NCBI GenBank assembly: GCA_902761355.1
Contig: CACWJY010000017.1
Location: forward strand, 1-64,000
DNA from: Fibrobacter succinogenes
Lineage (GTDB): Bacteria; Fibrobacterota; Fibrobacteria; Fibrobacterales; Fibrobacteraceae
Direction of reading: 5' to 3'
DNA length: 64,000 bases
Shown here: piece after piece, positions 51,637 to 59,719 of the stretch
How the letters are laid out: the number at the start of each line of letters is the position of its first letter
Position numbering within the stretch: position 1 is the first letter of the stretch
The notes under the pieces: generated by a model
What the model was told of the DNA's origin: nothing
Seen by the model: the letters and a program-made list of their open reading frames with translations, nothing else
Databases searched by the model: none
Position numbers and translations under genes: made by a program

Positions 51637-52551
51637 ATGAGCTTTAAATATGCTTATCCCTTGGTCGTGGCTGCACTTTTGACTGCTTGTGGCGACAGTT
51701 CGTCAGATCCAACTCCTAATGCTGTTGCTGGTGGAAAAACTTCAAACGGTGGAAATCCTGCAGCTGATGTTAAGTTAGGGTGTGATTTTAAGATTGAAGA
51801 TAACGCCTGGACCTTTGGGTACCCTGGTCTCGAAGGTTTTGGTTCGACATACCAGCTTACTTATGAGATTAATGGAGCTGATGTCGTTGTTACCGATAAA
51901 TCAATCGAAACAGGTTCTCTTGCTCAAATGTACTGCAAGTTTGCAGAACCGGTTGAAGTTCGTGATGTCAATGGCGATGGAAGTGTGATAGAAACGACTT
52001 CTTGTGACGAAAACTTTGTCATGACGGTTGTTACGGTGACGAAGGATAATGAGGCGATTGACGGTGATATCGTGACGCGCGAAAGCTATTTTGCCGAGGT
52101 GATGTCTGAATGTAAACGCCTGAATGATATCGAAGATGAAGTATCTTCGTCATCTGCCGAAGGTGCTGATTTGGAAAGTTCCAGTTCTAGTGAAAAGGCT
52201 GAATCTAGCTCTAGTGAGGAATCTGAAATTTCTAGCTCCAGTGAAGAAGTGTTAGAAGAATCCAGTTCTAGTGAGGAGTCTAGTTCCAGTGAAGAATCAA
52301 GCTCCAGCGTGTATGAATACGAAGCTGTGGCAGGCTGTGGCTTTGTCAAGTCGGATTCCGTGTGGGCATATAGCTATACGTATGCTGGAGTTTCAACGTC
52401 GGTCAAGTATGAATGGAAGGATGATTCTACGGTGTCGTACTTGAAGAAGCAGACTCGTTTAGATGAACCGACTACATTAAGGAATGTGGATCGTCAGGAA
52501 AAGTTCGAAGAAGCAATGGAAAATTGCATCTATTACAAGAAACGCGAGTAA
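51637..52551 (+). CDS. Lipoprotein with duplicated domain and SSSS linker
   Basis: 304 residues. The lipobox LLTAC (Cys18) is followed by a first domain (about 47-160) starting LGCDFKIEDNAWTFGYP and ending in FAEVMSECKRLN. A linker of some 60 residues with repeated ESSSSE blocks comes next. A shorter copy of the domain then begins GCGFVKSDSVWAYSYT and ends KFEEAMENCIYYK. The shared start (GC.F...D..W.....) and the cysteine before the last helix show an internal duplication. AAAGGAG precedes the ATG. Function unknown; surface exposure is likely. Confidence 0.75.
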   Translation: MSFKYAYPLVVAALLTACGDSSSDPTPNAVAGGKTSNGGNPAADVKLGCDFKIEDNAWTFGYPGLEGFGSTYQLTYEINGADVVVTDKSIETGSLAQMYCKFAEPVEVRDVNGDGSVIETTSCDENFVMTVVTVTKDNEAIDGDIVTRESYFAEVMSECKRLNDIEDEVSSSSAEGADLESSSSSEKAESSSSEESEISSSSEEVLEESSSSEESSSSEESSSSVYEYEAVAGCGFVKSDSVWAYSYTYAGVSTSVKYEWKDDSTVSYLKKQTRLDEPTTLRNVDRQEKFEEAMENCIYYKKRE

Positions 52552-52574
52552 GCGGAATCATAAATTATTAAACG

Positions 52575-52610
52575 AAAAAAGCTAACCGTTTTATTCGGCT
52601 AGCTTTTTTT
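52575..52610. terminator. Bidirectional terminator
   Basis: AGCTAACCG (52580-52588) and CGGCTAGCT (52596-52604) pair with one mismatch, with an A tract on the left and a T tract on the right. It lies between convergent genes and suits both. Confidence 0.85.
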
Positions 52611-52629
52611 ATAAAAATGGAGTGGAAAA

Positions 52630-53823
52630 TTAAACCACTTGTACGAGCAATCCCTTGAGGTACTGGCCTTCGGGGAAAGCTGTATTCACAGGGTGGTCGG
52701 CGGGTTGGCCGAATCGTTCAATGATTTGAACGCGCCGATGGGCATCGGCGGCGGCATCCGCGATAATCTTCTGGAATAAGTCCATTTCCATGAGGCCGGA
52801 GCAGCTGAAGGTCGCGAGCATGCCGCCTTCGGCCAAGAGCTTCATGGCGAGCAGGTTGATGTCCTTGTAGCCGCGGGCACCCTTCTGCAGGTTATCCTTG
52901 CTTTCTACGAATTTGGGCGGGTCCAGCACGATGAGGTCGAAGGTTTCGGCCTTGTCGCGGCACTTGCGCAGGTACTGGAATACGTCGGCTTCCACGTGCG
53001 TGGCGTGGGCGGTGCTGAGCTTGTTGCGCATGATGCCTTCCTTGGCGAGCTTGAGCGCATCCTTGGAAACATCCACCTGATAGACTTTCTCGCAACCACC
53101 GCGGAGAGCGTAGAGTCCGAAGCCGCCGGTATAGCAGAAGCAGTTCAGAACCTTCTTGCCCTTAGAAAGCTCGCCAATGCGGCGACGGGCGTCACGCTGG
53201 TCCAGGTAATAGCCGGTCTTGTGACCGTTCTTCACGTCGATGGGGAAGAGGATTCCGTTCTCGTTGATGATGACGGGTTCATCGGGAACTTCTCCGTAGA
53301 CGCAACCGGTACGGAGTGGTAAACCTTCTTTCTTGCGCACGTCAGAATCGCAGCGTTCGTAAATGCCGCGGCAGTGTGTCTTTTCGGCGAGCAGTTCGTA
53401 AATATCTTTGCGGTGGACTTCGGCGCCGGCGGCGAGGATTTCCACGGAGTAGATGTCGGCGTACTTATCGATAATGCAACCGGGAATGCCGTCATTTTCG
53501 GCATTAATTAGGCGGAAGGCGCTTTCCTTGTCTTCGATGTCGAAACCGCGACTTTTGCGGGCGGCAATCGCGCGATCGAGCAAGTCGCTAAAGAATTCGC
53601 GGTCAATATTAGCCTTTTCGCCGAACGTCCAAAAACGCCCGCGAATCTGGGATTTGGGCGAGTACGCCGCAAGACCCAGAAAGTCGCTCTTGTAGCTGTA
53701 AACTTCAACGGTGTCGCCAAGTTCCGGGTCGCCGATAACTTCGTCAACGGCTCCGCTAAAAATCCAGGGGTGGTAACGCAATGCGGACTTTTCGCGTCCG
53801 GCTTTCAAGGTAATTGCTTTCAT
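52630..53823 (-). CDS. rlmI: RlmI-type 23S rRNA (cytosine-C5)-methyltransferase
   Basis: 397 residues. The N-terminal PUA domain (LKAGREKSALRYHPWIFSGAV) and central EEHEA-like domain are followed by a Rossmann methyltransferase with NCFCYTGGFGLYAL, EADVFQYLRK and LIVLDPPKF. RlmI methylates C1962 of 23S rRNA in E. coli; the family is broad (COG1092), so the exact target is inferred. It is monocistronic, with a terminator shared with the convergent lipoprotein gene. Confidence 0.85.
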   Translation of the reverse strand: MKAITLKAGREKSALRYHPWIFSGAVDEVIGDPELGDTVEVYSYKSDFLGLAAYSPKSQIRGRFWTFGEKANIDREFFSDLLDRAIAARKSRGFDIEDKESAFRLINAENDGIPGCIIDKYADIYSVEILAAGAEVHRKDIYELLAEKTHCRGIYERCDSDVRKKEGLPLRTGCVYGEVPDEPVIINENGILFPIDVKNGHKTGYYLDQRDARRRIGELSKGKKVLNCFCYTGGFGLYALRGGCEKVYQVDVSKDALKLAKEGIMRNKLSTAHATHVEADVFQYLRKCRDKAETFDLIVLDPPKFVESKDNLQKGARGYKDINLLAMKLLAEGGMLATFSCSGLMEMDLFQKIIADAAADAHRRVQIIERFGQPADHPVNTAFPEGQYLKGLLVQVV

Positions 53824-53888
53824 GAGGGTAAATGTAGGAAAATTTTTTCTTTTAAAATAGGGTGCTTTTTTCTAGATTTGGCGCCAAG

Positions 53889-54320
53889 ATGTTCGAGAGC
53901 CTTTTTGACAAGTATCCCTTCTTTCGTGCGGTGCCTTGCATCCTTTGCATGGCGATTATCTTTAAGCTTTCTTCGCTGACCAATGAACAGTTAGAAAATT
54001 TTCCGCATATTTGGGATAAGCTGGCTCACTTTTGCGAATATGCAACCCTCGCCGGTTGCTATGCCATGCTCTGGACTCGTAACGAGTGGTCTAAGCGCCA
54101 GTGGTTGCGGGTGATTGTGGTTGGGGTACTTGCGCTCCTTTACGGTTGTACCGACGAATACCATCAGAGCTTTGTCGAAGGCCGCGACAGCAGCGTACTC
54201 GACTTGGTGGCGGACCTGACGGGTGGACTTGTGGGCGGTGTTGTTTATGCCGTAGTTACGCGGATTTTGAACCGCTACGATCCGGTGCCCGAAAAGCCTA
54301 AAAATCCCCAAGCAGAATAA
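53889..54320 (+). CDS. VanZ-like membrane protein
   Basis: 143 residues from MFESLFDKYPFFRAVP; the in-frame start at 53862 precedes a TAGATTTG box and is less likely. It has four membrane segments. The VanZ pattern is DKLAHFCEYATLAGCYAML, then TDEYHQSFVEGRDSSVLDLVADLTGGLVG, with the conserved DK.HH.E/DE.HQ residues. VanZ gives low teicoplanin resistance in enterococci; most relatives are of unknown role. The end overlaps convergent murB by 23 bases. Confidence 0.8.
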   Translation: MFESLFDKYPFFRAVPCILCMAIIFKLSSLTNEQLENFPHIWDKLAHFCEYATLAGCYAMLWTRNEWSKRQWLRVIVVGVLALLYGCTDEYHQSFVEGRDSSVLDLVADLTGGLVGGVVYAVVTRILNRYDPVPEKPKNPQAE

Positions 54321-55206
54321 TTTCTCGTTTTAATTCAATTTTGAATTTCTCGGCGACCTTGCTTTGTACAAATTCGCTGAGTTCCTTGATGTCGCTTGCG
54401 GTGGCTCCGCCTGCATTTACAATGAAGTTCGCATGAACGGTACTGACTTCGGCTCCACCGATGCGGTACCCCTTGAGGCCAGCATGTTCAATATAGTAAC
54501 CCGGTGCAATTTGCGTGGGAGTGTCGGCAGCGCCATGTTCAAGACGCTTAAAGGTGGAACCTGCATTCGGCATGTTGAGTGGCTGTGTCGCCTTGCGTTT
54601 TGCCATGCATTCGGCGAGTTCTGCTTCGAGGTCGGCGACCGTCTTGCCCTGTGCGCTTGCGGTTGGCAACTGGAATGTCGCGGAGACAATCGTTTCGCCT
54701 AGTTTCTGAAAGGCGCTTTGTCTGTATCCGAAACTGCATTCGTTTACGGTGTATTCGTGGCGATTGCCGGCGCCGTCAAGGGTTGTGACCTGCGTGCAAC
54801 AGCATCCTATTTCTTGACCATAGGCGCCGGCGTTCATGTAGATGGCGCCGCCTAGAGTCCCAGGAATTCCAGCGAGCTTATGGATGCCTGCAAAACCCTG
54901 CTTCAAAACGCTGCGGGCAAACCTGCCCAGCGGAACGGCTGCTCCGACCTTGAAAGCTCCGTTTCCAAGATTTTCCATCGAAGAAAAATCTCCGGCAAGT
55001 GTTATGATTACGCCATTGAAACCCTTGTCTGAAACAAGCAGATTCGAGCCATTCCCTAAGATAAAGAAGGGAAGTCCCTTTTCGTGGGCCAAGTTTAAAG
55101 CTCTTTTGAGATCATCCAGGCTTTCTGCCTTCGTAAAATAATGTGCGGGACCACCCACCTTAAAGGTGGTGTGCTTGCTCATTGGTTCATTATCAAGGAG
55201 AATCAT
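54298..55206 (-). CDS. murB: UDP-N-acetylenolpyruvoylglucosamine reductase MurB
   Basis: 302 residues, FAD-binding. The N terminus HTTFKVGGPAHYF and AGIPGTLGGAIYMNAGAYGQEI carry the flavin site; FGYRQSAF and NAGSTFKR hold the substrate arginine and the catalytic serine. MurB reduces the enolpyruvyl ether to UDP-MurNAc. It lies outside the main cluster (which ends at ftsZ), divergent from the primase-like gene; the two starts overlap in the same 30-bp region. Confidence 0.95.
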   Translation of the reverse strand: MILLDNEPMSKHTTFKVGGPAHYFTKAESLDDLKRALNLAHEKGLPFFILGNGSNLLVSDKGFNGVIITLAGDFSSMENLGNGAFKVGAAVPLGRFARSVLKQGFAGIHKLAGIPGTLGGAIYMNAGAYGQEIGCCCTQVTTLDGAGNRHEYTVNECSFGYRQSAFQKLGETIVSATFQLPTASAQGKTVADLEAELAECMAKRKATQPLNMPNAGSTFKRLEHGAADTPTQIAPGYYIEHAGLKGYRIGGAEVSTVHANFIVNAGGATASDIKELSEFVQSKVAEKFKIELKREIILLGDF

Positions 55207-55238
55207 GCGATAAATATAAAATTTCTATTATTCCCTCT

Positions 55239-56381
55239 ATGACTAACGAGGAACTGAAACAATTCAAGGCCGCGATTTCGATTACGGCCGTGGCTCAAAG
55301 CTTGGGAGTAGATGTCTCTCATGGCAAATGTCGTTGTTTCTTTCCGCAGCGTCATACCCATGGAGATCGCACACCCTCGGTTTCCATTTCCGAAGAACGA
55401 GGCTATTTTCGTTGCTGGGTTTGCGACGATGTCCGTGGCGATGTGATTTCGTTAGTGCAGATTGTCAAGGACTGCAGCTTTATCGAGGCACTCAGCTGGC
55501 TTATGGAACAGTATCCGTTCTTGGTGCCGCCTTCCGCCCGCAAAGAAATGGAACGTCAGGCAGAACGCCCGCAATCGTCTGCCTCGTGGCGTCAACAGGC
55601 TCCGGTGCAGGGGCGTTCTCCGCAAAGTCATCCGCCGGTGCCCGAGATGGAACGTCCTTCTGACCCCGAAGAACCGCCATTAGTCTCTGATGATGACCGC
55701 AAAAAAATAATCCTTTCGTTCCTTAAACGCTTAAGCCCGGTCGACAATACGCCTGCTGCTAAATGGCTTGCCTGGCGTCGCATCTATAAACCCGTATGGG
55801 ACAAGATGCTCTTGCGTACCATTACCAACTACGAGGCCGTCAATAACAGCCTCAAAGCAGATTTTGGAGAAGAGGTCCTTAAGTATGTGGGGTTGTTTAA
55901 CGACAAGGGGCATTTGCGCTATTATAAACATCCGCTGATTTTCCCGTATCTAGATACCATGCGCCGTTCCTTTTATTTTCAGGCCCGTGCGATTGACGAG
56001 ACGGTTAAGCCCAAGGAACTTAATTTACGGGGGACCGTCCCTTATCCGTATAATTTGTCGGCCCTCAACGAAAAACCGGGCTGGGTCTACCTTTGCGAGG
56101 GTGTTGTTGACACGCTCACCTTTTTAGGTCAAAAAATCAATGCTGTCGGTATTCCGGGAGTTCGCAGCTTTAAGGTGGAGTGGTTAAGCCTTTTTAAGAA
56201 CAAAAATGTGGTACTTTGTCTGGATCACGATGAGGCTGGCCGCTCGGGAATGGAATATATCGGCAACTTGTTTACGCAAGCGGGAATACATAATGTAATT
56301 TTGGGCGAAGGAATGGAAAACCTGCCGACCGCCATGAAAGAAGGCGAAGATATCAACGACTGGTTCGGAGGAAAAAAGTGA
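55239..56381 (+). CDS. Small primase-like protein with CHC2 zinc finger and TOPRIM domain
   Basis: 380 residues from MTNEELKQFKAAISITAVAQ; the longer reading from 55182 lies over the murB start and lacks similarity. A CHC2-type zinc finger (Cys31, Cys33, His39 or His41, Cys59, Cys62) is followed by a Pro-rich linker and a TOPRIM domain (YLCEGVVDTLTFL, then LCLDHDEAGRSGME). Standard DnaG is about 600 residues with a C-terminal helicase-binding domain, which is missing here. It may be a second primase or a nucleic-acid enzyme of phage type. Its stop overlaps the next gene (TGATG). Confidence 0.8.
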   Translation: MTNEELKQFKAAISITAVAQSLGVDVSHGKCRCFFPQRHTHGDRTPSVSISEERGYFRCWVCDDVRGDVISLVQIVKDCSFIEALSWLMEQYPFLVPPSARKEMERQAERPQSSASWRQQAPVQGRSPQSHPPVPEMERPSDPEEPPLVSDDDRKKIILSFLKRLSPVDNTPAAKWLAWRRIYKPVWDKMLLRTITNYEAVNNSLKADFGEEVLKYVGLFNDKGHLRYYKHPLIFPYLDTMRRSFYFQARAIDETVKPKELNLRGTVPYPYNLSALNEKPGWVYLCEGVVDTLTFLGQKINAVGIPGVRSFKVEWLSLFKNKNVVLCLDHDEAGRSGMEYIGNLFTQAGIHNVILGEGMENLPTAMKEGEDINDWFGGKK

Positions 56382-57343
56382 TGGAAAAGGTGAAGCTTTT
56401 TTTGAGTAAGGTAAAGTCTTTTTTTAAGTGGTTCACGAACACGACGTTTGCGAAGGTATCCGGATTTATAATCAAGTGGCTTTATCGCATCATTAACTTA
56501 GTTATCCGTCAGGCCCTTCTGATTCTGATTATTTATTCGGCGCTTTTCTCGGTGGCCGCCTCCTATGCCCTTTACCGCGCCTTTATTTACGGCTACGATA
56601 TTTACGAGGGTGTTCAGGAACTCAAGGATACGCAGCCGGAAATGAGCAAGTACATGGAGGCCCTGCGAGATTCGAATCCGAATATTCAAATCAGGCATAC
56701 CTATGTTCCGCTCGATTCAATTAATCCGTATTTGCGCAAGGCGGTAATCGCAAGCGAAGATGCCGGTTTCTATTTCCATCCCGGTTTTGATATCCGTGCC
56801 ATTGCCGAGGCACTTGATGCGAACCAGGTGGCCGGCAAGACCAAGTTTGGCGGTTCTACGATTACGCAACAGCTGGCCAAGAACTTGTTCTTGAGCGGAG
56901 AACGTTCGTTTAACCGTAAGTTCAAGGAACTGGCCTATGCGCTTTTGATGGAACATGAACTGGGCAAGGACCGTATTTTGGAACTGTACCTAAACTATGC
57001 CCAGTGGGGCAAGGATATTTTTGGGTGCCAGGAAGCCTGCCTTGCGTATTACAAAAAGAGCTGCTCCAAGTTGAGCGTGGACCAGGCCATCAATATGGCG
57101 GCCATGTTGGCAAGCCCGGGCAAGCATCATCCGAATATGCGTGAGAGCCAGTTCATGGCAAAGCGCCGTGCCGTCATTTACCAGAACATGTTCCCCAAAA
57201 AGGATAGCGTGCTGGTGGATTCGTTGCGTCAGCTGATGGCACCGCTCCCTAAGGATTCTACTAAAAACGAATTGCCTAAAAAGGATCCCGTTAAAAAGGA
57301 TTCTGATAAAAAAGAGCCGGTAAAGCCGCACAAGGCTAAATAA
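56381..57343 (+). CDS. mtgA: Monofunctional peptidoglycan glycosyltransferase (GT51)
   Basis: 320 residues from the ATG that overlaps the primase-like gene. A membrane anchor lies at about 38-62. The GT51 domain has SEDAGFYFHPGFDIRAIAEAL with the catalytic Glu, KFGGSTITQQLAKNLFL, RKFKELAYALLMEHELGKDRILELYLNY and a later MLASPGKHHP. There is no transpeptidase domain. A Lys/Asp-rich tail (KKDPVKKDSDKKEPVK) closes it. It polymerises lipid II. E. coli MtgA is shorter (242 residues). Confidence 0.88.
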   Translation: MEKVKLFLSKVKSFFKWFTNTTFAKVSGFIIKWLYRIINLVIRQALLILIIYSALFSVAASYALYRAFIYGYDIYEGVQELKDTQPEMSKYMEALRDSNPNIQIRHTYVPLDSINPYLRKAVIASEDAGFYFHPGFDIRAIAEALDANQVAGKTKFGGSTITQQLAKNLFLSGERSFNRKFKELAYALLMEHELGKDRILELYLNYAQWGKDIFGCQEACLAYYKKSCSKLSVDQAINMAAMLASPGKHHPNMRESQFMAKRRAVIYQNMFPKKDSVLVDSLRQLMAPLPKDSTKNELPKKDPVKKDSDKKEPVKPHKAK

Positions 57344-57356
57344 ACGCGGCCGTTTA

Positions 57357-59123
57357 TTAGGCGTTGTCGTCGTTGTCCGAGTCGCAGCCTTCGCTCTGTT
57401 GCGGGACTACGGGGCGTGCGCTCTTATGGCTGTAAATGAGTTCTGCCGCAAAAAGCTGTTTCAACTTTTGCAGGCCAGGTTCTTTTTCCAAGTCGAGTTC
57501 GTAAGGCGACATCTGCGCTTGCTTGCGGATTTGCTGCTCGGCTTCGTTAAAGACGCGCGTCTTGATAGAAAGGCTAACCGCCGTCTGTAAGTATTCTTCG
57601 AGAATCTGCTTTAACCGTTCCAGGTATTCGGGGTGCTCGTCCATCTGCTTTGCACCCCATGAATCTTCAGCGGTTTCACTTAGGTAGGTAAGTGCCACGG
57701 GGAATGGAGTCTGCTGCAGGTCGCCGGTCTCGAGGACGGTGTCGTTGAGGGCGACCGACATGGCAAAACCTTCGCTATCGGCGATACGTGCACGGATGGA
57801 ATTCCATGCGGCGGCAAGTTCGTAGCGGCTGTAGGTGGGAACGCTGTAACCAGTCGAAATGCCCTGTTGCAAGGCTGCAAAGGGGTTTTCTTCTCGCTGC
57901 TGTAACGCCTTGGCTTCTTCTTCGGCGTCCAGCATATTCTGGACTTCAGTTACTTTTTTTTTTAACGCCTCGTCGGAGGCGCCGGCTTTGCTCGGATCGT
58001 TGATGGCCGCAAGTGCTCGCCTCAAGTCGGTGAGGTGGTCTAGCCATGCCATGCGGGCAAAGGTGGTTTCGACGAGTAGGCGCGGGTTGGTGCTGTAGCG
58101 CAGCGTTGCCTGCAGGTCAATCAGCATCTTACTGATGCGCAAGATGTCGCCGTTCTTTAAGCTGGGGACGGCGCTCTTGTATTTAGAGTAAAGGTCTTCG
58201 GAGACGTTCAGTACGTCGGGTGTAAAGGCGTCGAGGCGCGTATAGAGCAGGTTGCGCAGGAACTTGCCGAAACCGTCCAGGAGCGGAGTGAATTCGATGC
58301 CGCGCTTGCAGGCGTCATCGACCATCTTAAAACAGCCTTTAAGGTCGTGACCTTCGATGGCCGTAATCAGCGTAAAGAACAGTTCGACGGGCGGAATGCC
58401 GAGAACGCTACGGACGGCGTCTGCCGTCATGTCGCTGCCGGTAAAGGCGTAGGCCTGGTCAAAGTAGGTGAGGCCGTCGCGCATGGAACCGTCAGCCTTT
58501 TCGGCGAAAACATCAAGGGTTTCGTCGGTGGCGTTAATGCCTTCTTGTTCGCAGATGTAGCGCAGGCGGCTACGAATCTGCTCGACCGAGAGGCGCTTGA
58601 AGTCAAAGCGCTGCACGCGGGAGAGAATGGTCTGCGGAACCTTGTTGACTTCGGTCGTCGCAAAGATGAAGATTACATGCTCGGGCGGTTCTTCGAGCGT
58701 CTTGAGGAGCGCGTTGAAGGCTCCGGTCGAAAGCATGTGGACTTCGTCGATGATAAAAATCTTGTATTTGCCGATAACTGGCGGATACTGCACACGTTCG
58801 ATCACGTCGCGGATATTGTCGACGCCGGTGTTGGAGGCTGCGTCTATTTCAAAGACGTCCATCGGGTTTCCGCCCGAAATGTCCTTGCAGCTTTCGCATT
58901 GTCCACAGGGGTGGAGCGGATCGCCACCGGTGCAGTTGAGGGTGCGTGCGAGGATACGGGCACTGGTGGTCTTGCCGACGCCGCGGGTTCCGGTAAACAG
59001 GAATGCGTGGTGGAGACGTCCCCCTTCGATTGCGTTCTGAAGGGTTTGTGCGATATGTTCCTGACCGACCATGTCGGAGAAAGATTGCGGACGCCACTTA
59101 CGGGCCATTGCTACGTATGCCAT
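57357..59123 (-). CDS. dnaX: DNA polymerase III subunit tau/gamma
   Basis: 588 residues from MAYVAMARKWRPQSF; a start at 59159 adds 12 atypical residues. AAA+ marks are GTRGVGKTTSARIL, the zinc-binding CTGG...CGQCESC, IIDEVHMLS and the LEEPPEHVIFIFATTE segment. The clamp-loader part (domains I-III) ends near residue 385. There, codons for LKKKV contain an A10 run (57954-57963), and both other frames stop at once, so a gamma-like form of about 390 residues is predicted. The tau tail carries the polymerase and helicase contacts. Confidence 0.95.
   Translation of the reverse strand: MAYVAMARKWRPQSFSDMVGQEHIAQTLQNAIEGGRLHHAFLFTGTRGVGKTTSARILARTLNCTGGDPLHPCGQCESCKDISGGNPMDVFEIDAASNTGVDNIRDVIERVQYPPVIGKYKIFIIDEVHMLSTGAFNALLKTLEEPPEHVIFIFATTEVNKVPQTILSRVQRFDFKRLSVEQIRSRLRYICEQEGINATDETLDVFAEKADGSMRDGLTYFDQAYAFTGSDMTADAVRSVLGIPPVELFFTLITAIEGHDLKGCFKMVDDACKRGIEFTPLLDGFGKFLRNLLYTRLDAFTPDVLNVSEDLYSKYKSAVPSLKNGDILRISKMLIDLQATLRYSTNPRLLVETTFARMAWLDHLTDLRRALAAINDPSKAGASDEALKKKVTEVQNMLDAEEEAKALQQREENPFAALQQGISTGYSVPTYSRYELAAAWNSIRARIADSEGFAMSVALNDTVLETGDLQQTPFPVALTYLSETAEDSWGAKQMDEHPEYLERLKQILEEYLQTAVSLSIKTRVFNEAEQQIRKQAQMSPYELDLEKEPGLQKLKQLFAAELIYSHKSARPVVPQQSEGCDSDNDDNA
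57954..57963 (-). promoter_or_regulatory. A10 slippery run in dnaX
   Basis: Ten A in the mRNA (TTA AAA AAA AAA GTA). One extra A gives AGT AAC TGA; one A fewer gives AAG TAA. A 6-bp hairpin, CGCCTC-CGAC-GAGGCG, lies two nt upstream. It fits transcriptional or ribosomal slippage that makes the short gamma form. Confidence 0.7.
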
Positions 59124-59182
59124 GTGCGGGAATATAGTAAAAGGCGAGAGCAGCGGCAAAATAACTTGTTATTTTGACATTG

Positions 59183-59223
59183 CCGAGCCGTACTATATGC
59201 GTTCTGAAAGAACGCCATATAGT
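59183..59223 (-). promoter_or_regulatory. Conserved hairpin upstream of dnaX, related to one before miaB
   Basis: CCGAGCCG (59183-59190), then ACTATATG (59192-59199) with CATATAGT (59216-59223), and CGTTC (59200-59204) with GAACG (59210-59214); the unpaired C at 59215 is at the same place as in the miaB copy. It lies 60-100 nt before the dnaX start. Confidence 0.65.
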
Positions 59224-59227
59224 AAAA

Positions 59228-59302
59228 AAGTGTGAGAAGTGTAATGACTGATGTGAATTGGCCAATTCCACATTCCTCATTTCACATTTCACATTCAACA
59301 TT
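59228..59302. repeat. Heptamer array in an inverted arrangement
   Basis: Five 7-bp units (CCACATT, CCTCATT, TCACATT, TCACATT, CAACATT) run from 59268 to 59302. To the left of a central TTGGCCAA, a GTGTGA..AGTGTAATGACTGATGTGAATT arm is their rough complement. The array fills the space between the divergent dnaX and 59342 genes. Confidence 0.75.
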
Positions 59303-59341
59303 TTTTGTATTATTTGTCCAAGATAACTAGCGAGGTATCTG

Positions 59342-59719
59342 ATGAATCCGAATTTAGCGTTATTGATTCTTTCTTGGCAGGTGGCTTGCCTGTATCACGA
59401 AAACGAGGCCGACAAACTGTTGCCGGGATCTGCTTCTGCCACCGAGGCCGAAAGCGATATGCTGGACCAGATTCACGATGAATTGACCCCGGATGTTTCG
59501 TGGGATGAATTCAACGATGTCTATGCTCGTTATTCTTCGGCAAAGGAACGTGCTGGAGCCTGTGTCGAGGCCCTTAAGGGTGAAACGGCTGAGTTTAAGA
59601 GCAAGGTGCTCGAATCAATGCTGAAGGTCGCAAATGCGTCTCGCGAAGACGACAACGAGAGCAACGTTTCTCCCGAAGAGATGAACTTTATTCAGCAGAT
59701 CCGCGAGGCGCTGGAATAA
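59342..59719 (+). CDS. Small acidic helical protein of unknown function
   Basis: 125 residues, mostly helical and acidic, with no signal peptide (the first 17 residues, MNPNLALLILSWQVACL, are hydrophobic but belong to a helix start). Patterns such as LDQIHDELTPDVSWDEFNDVY and EEMNFIQQIREALE suggest a TerB-like or other small helical fold; I cannot assign a family. AGCGAGGT lies before the ATG. Its 3' end overlaps the convergent methylthiotransferase gene by 32 bases. Confidence 0.65.
   Translation: MNPNLALLILSWQVACLYHENEADKLLPGSASATEAESDMLDQIHDELTPDVSWDEFNDVYARYSSAKERAGACVEALKGETAEFKSKVLESMLKVANASREDDNESNVSPEEMNFIQQIREALE

Noticed and set aside
55182..55238. Longer N terminus of the primase-like protein
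   Set aside because: It covers the murB start, has no similarity, and the ATG at 55239 starts a normal CHC2 protein.
58347..59177. 276-residue open frame opposite dnaX
   Set aside because: Antisense shadow without domain similarity.
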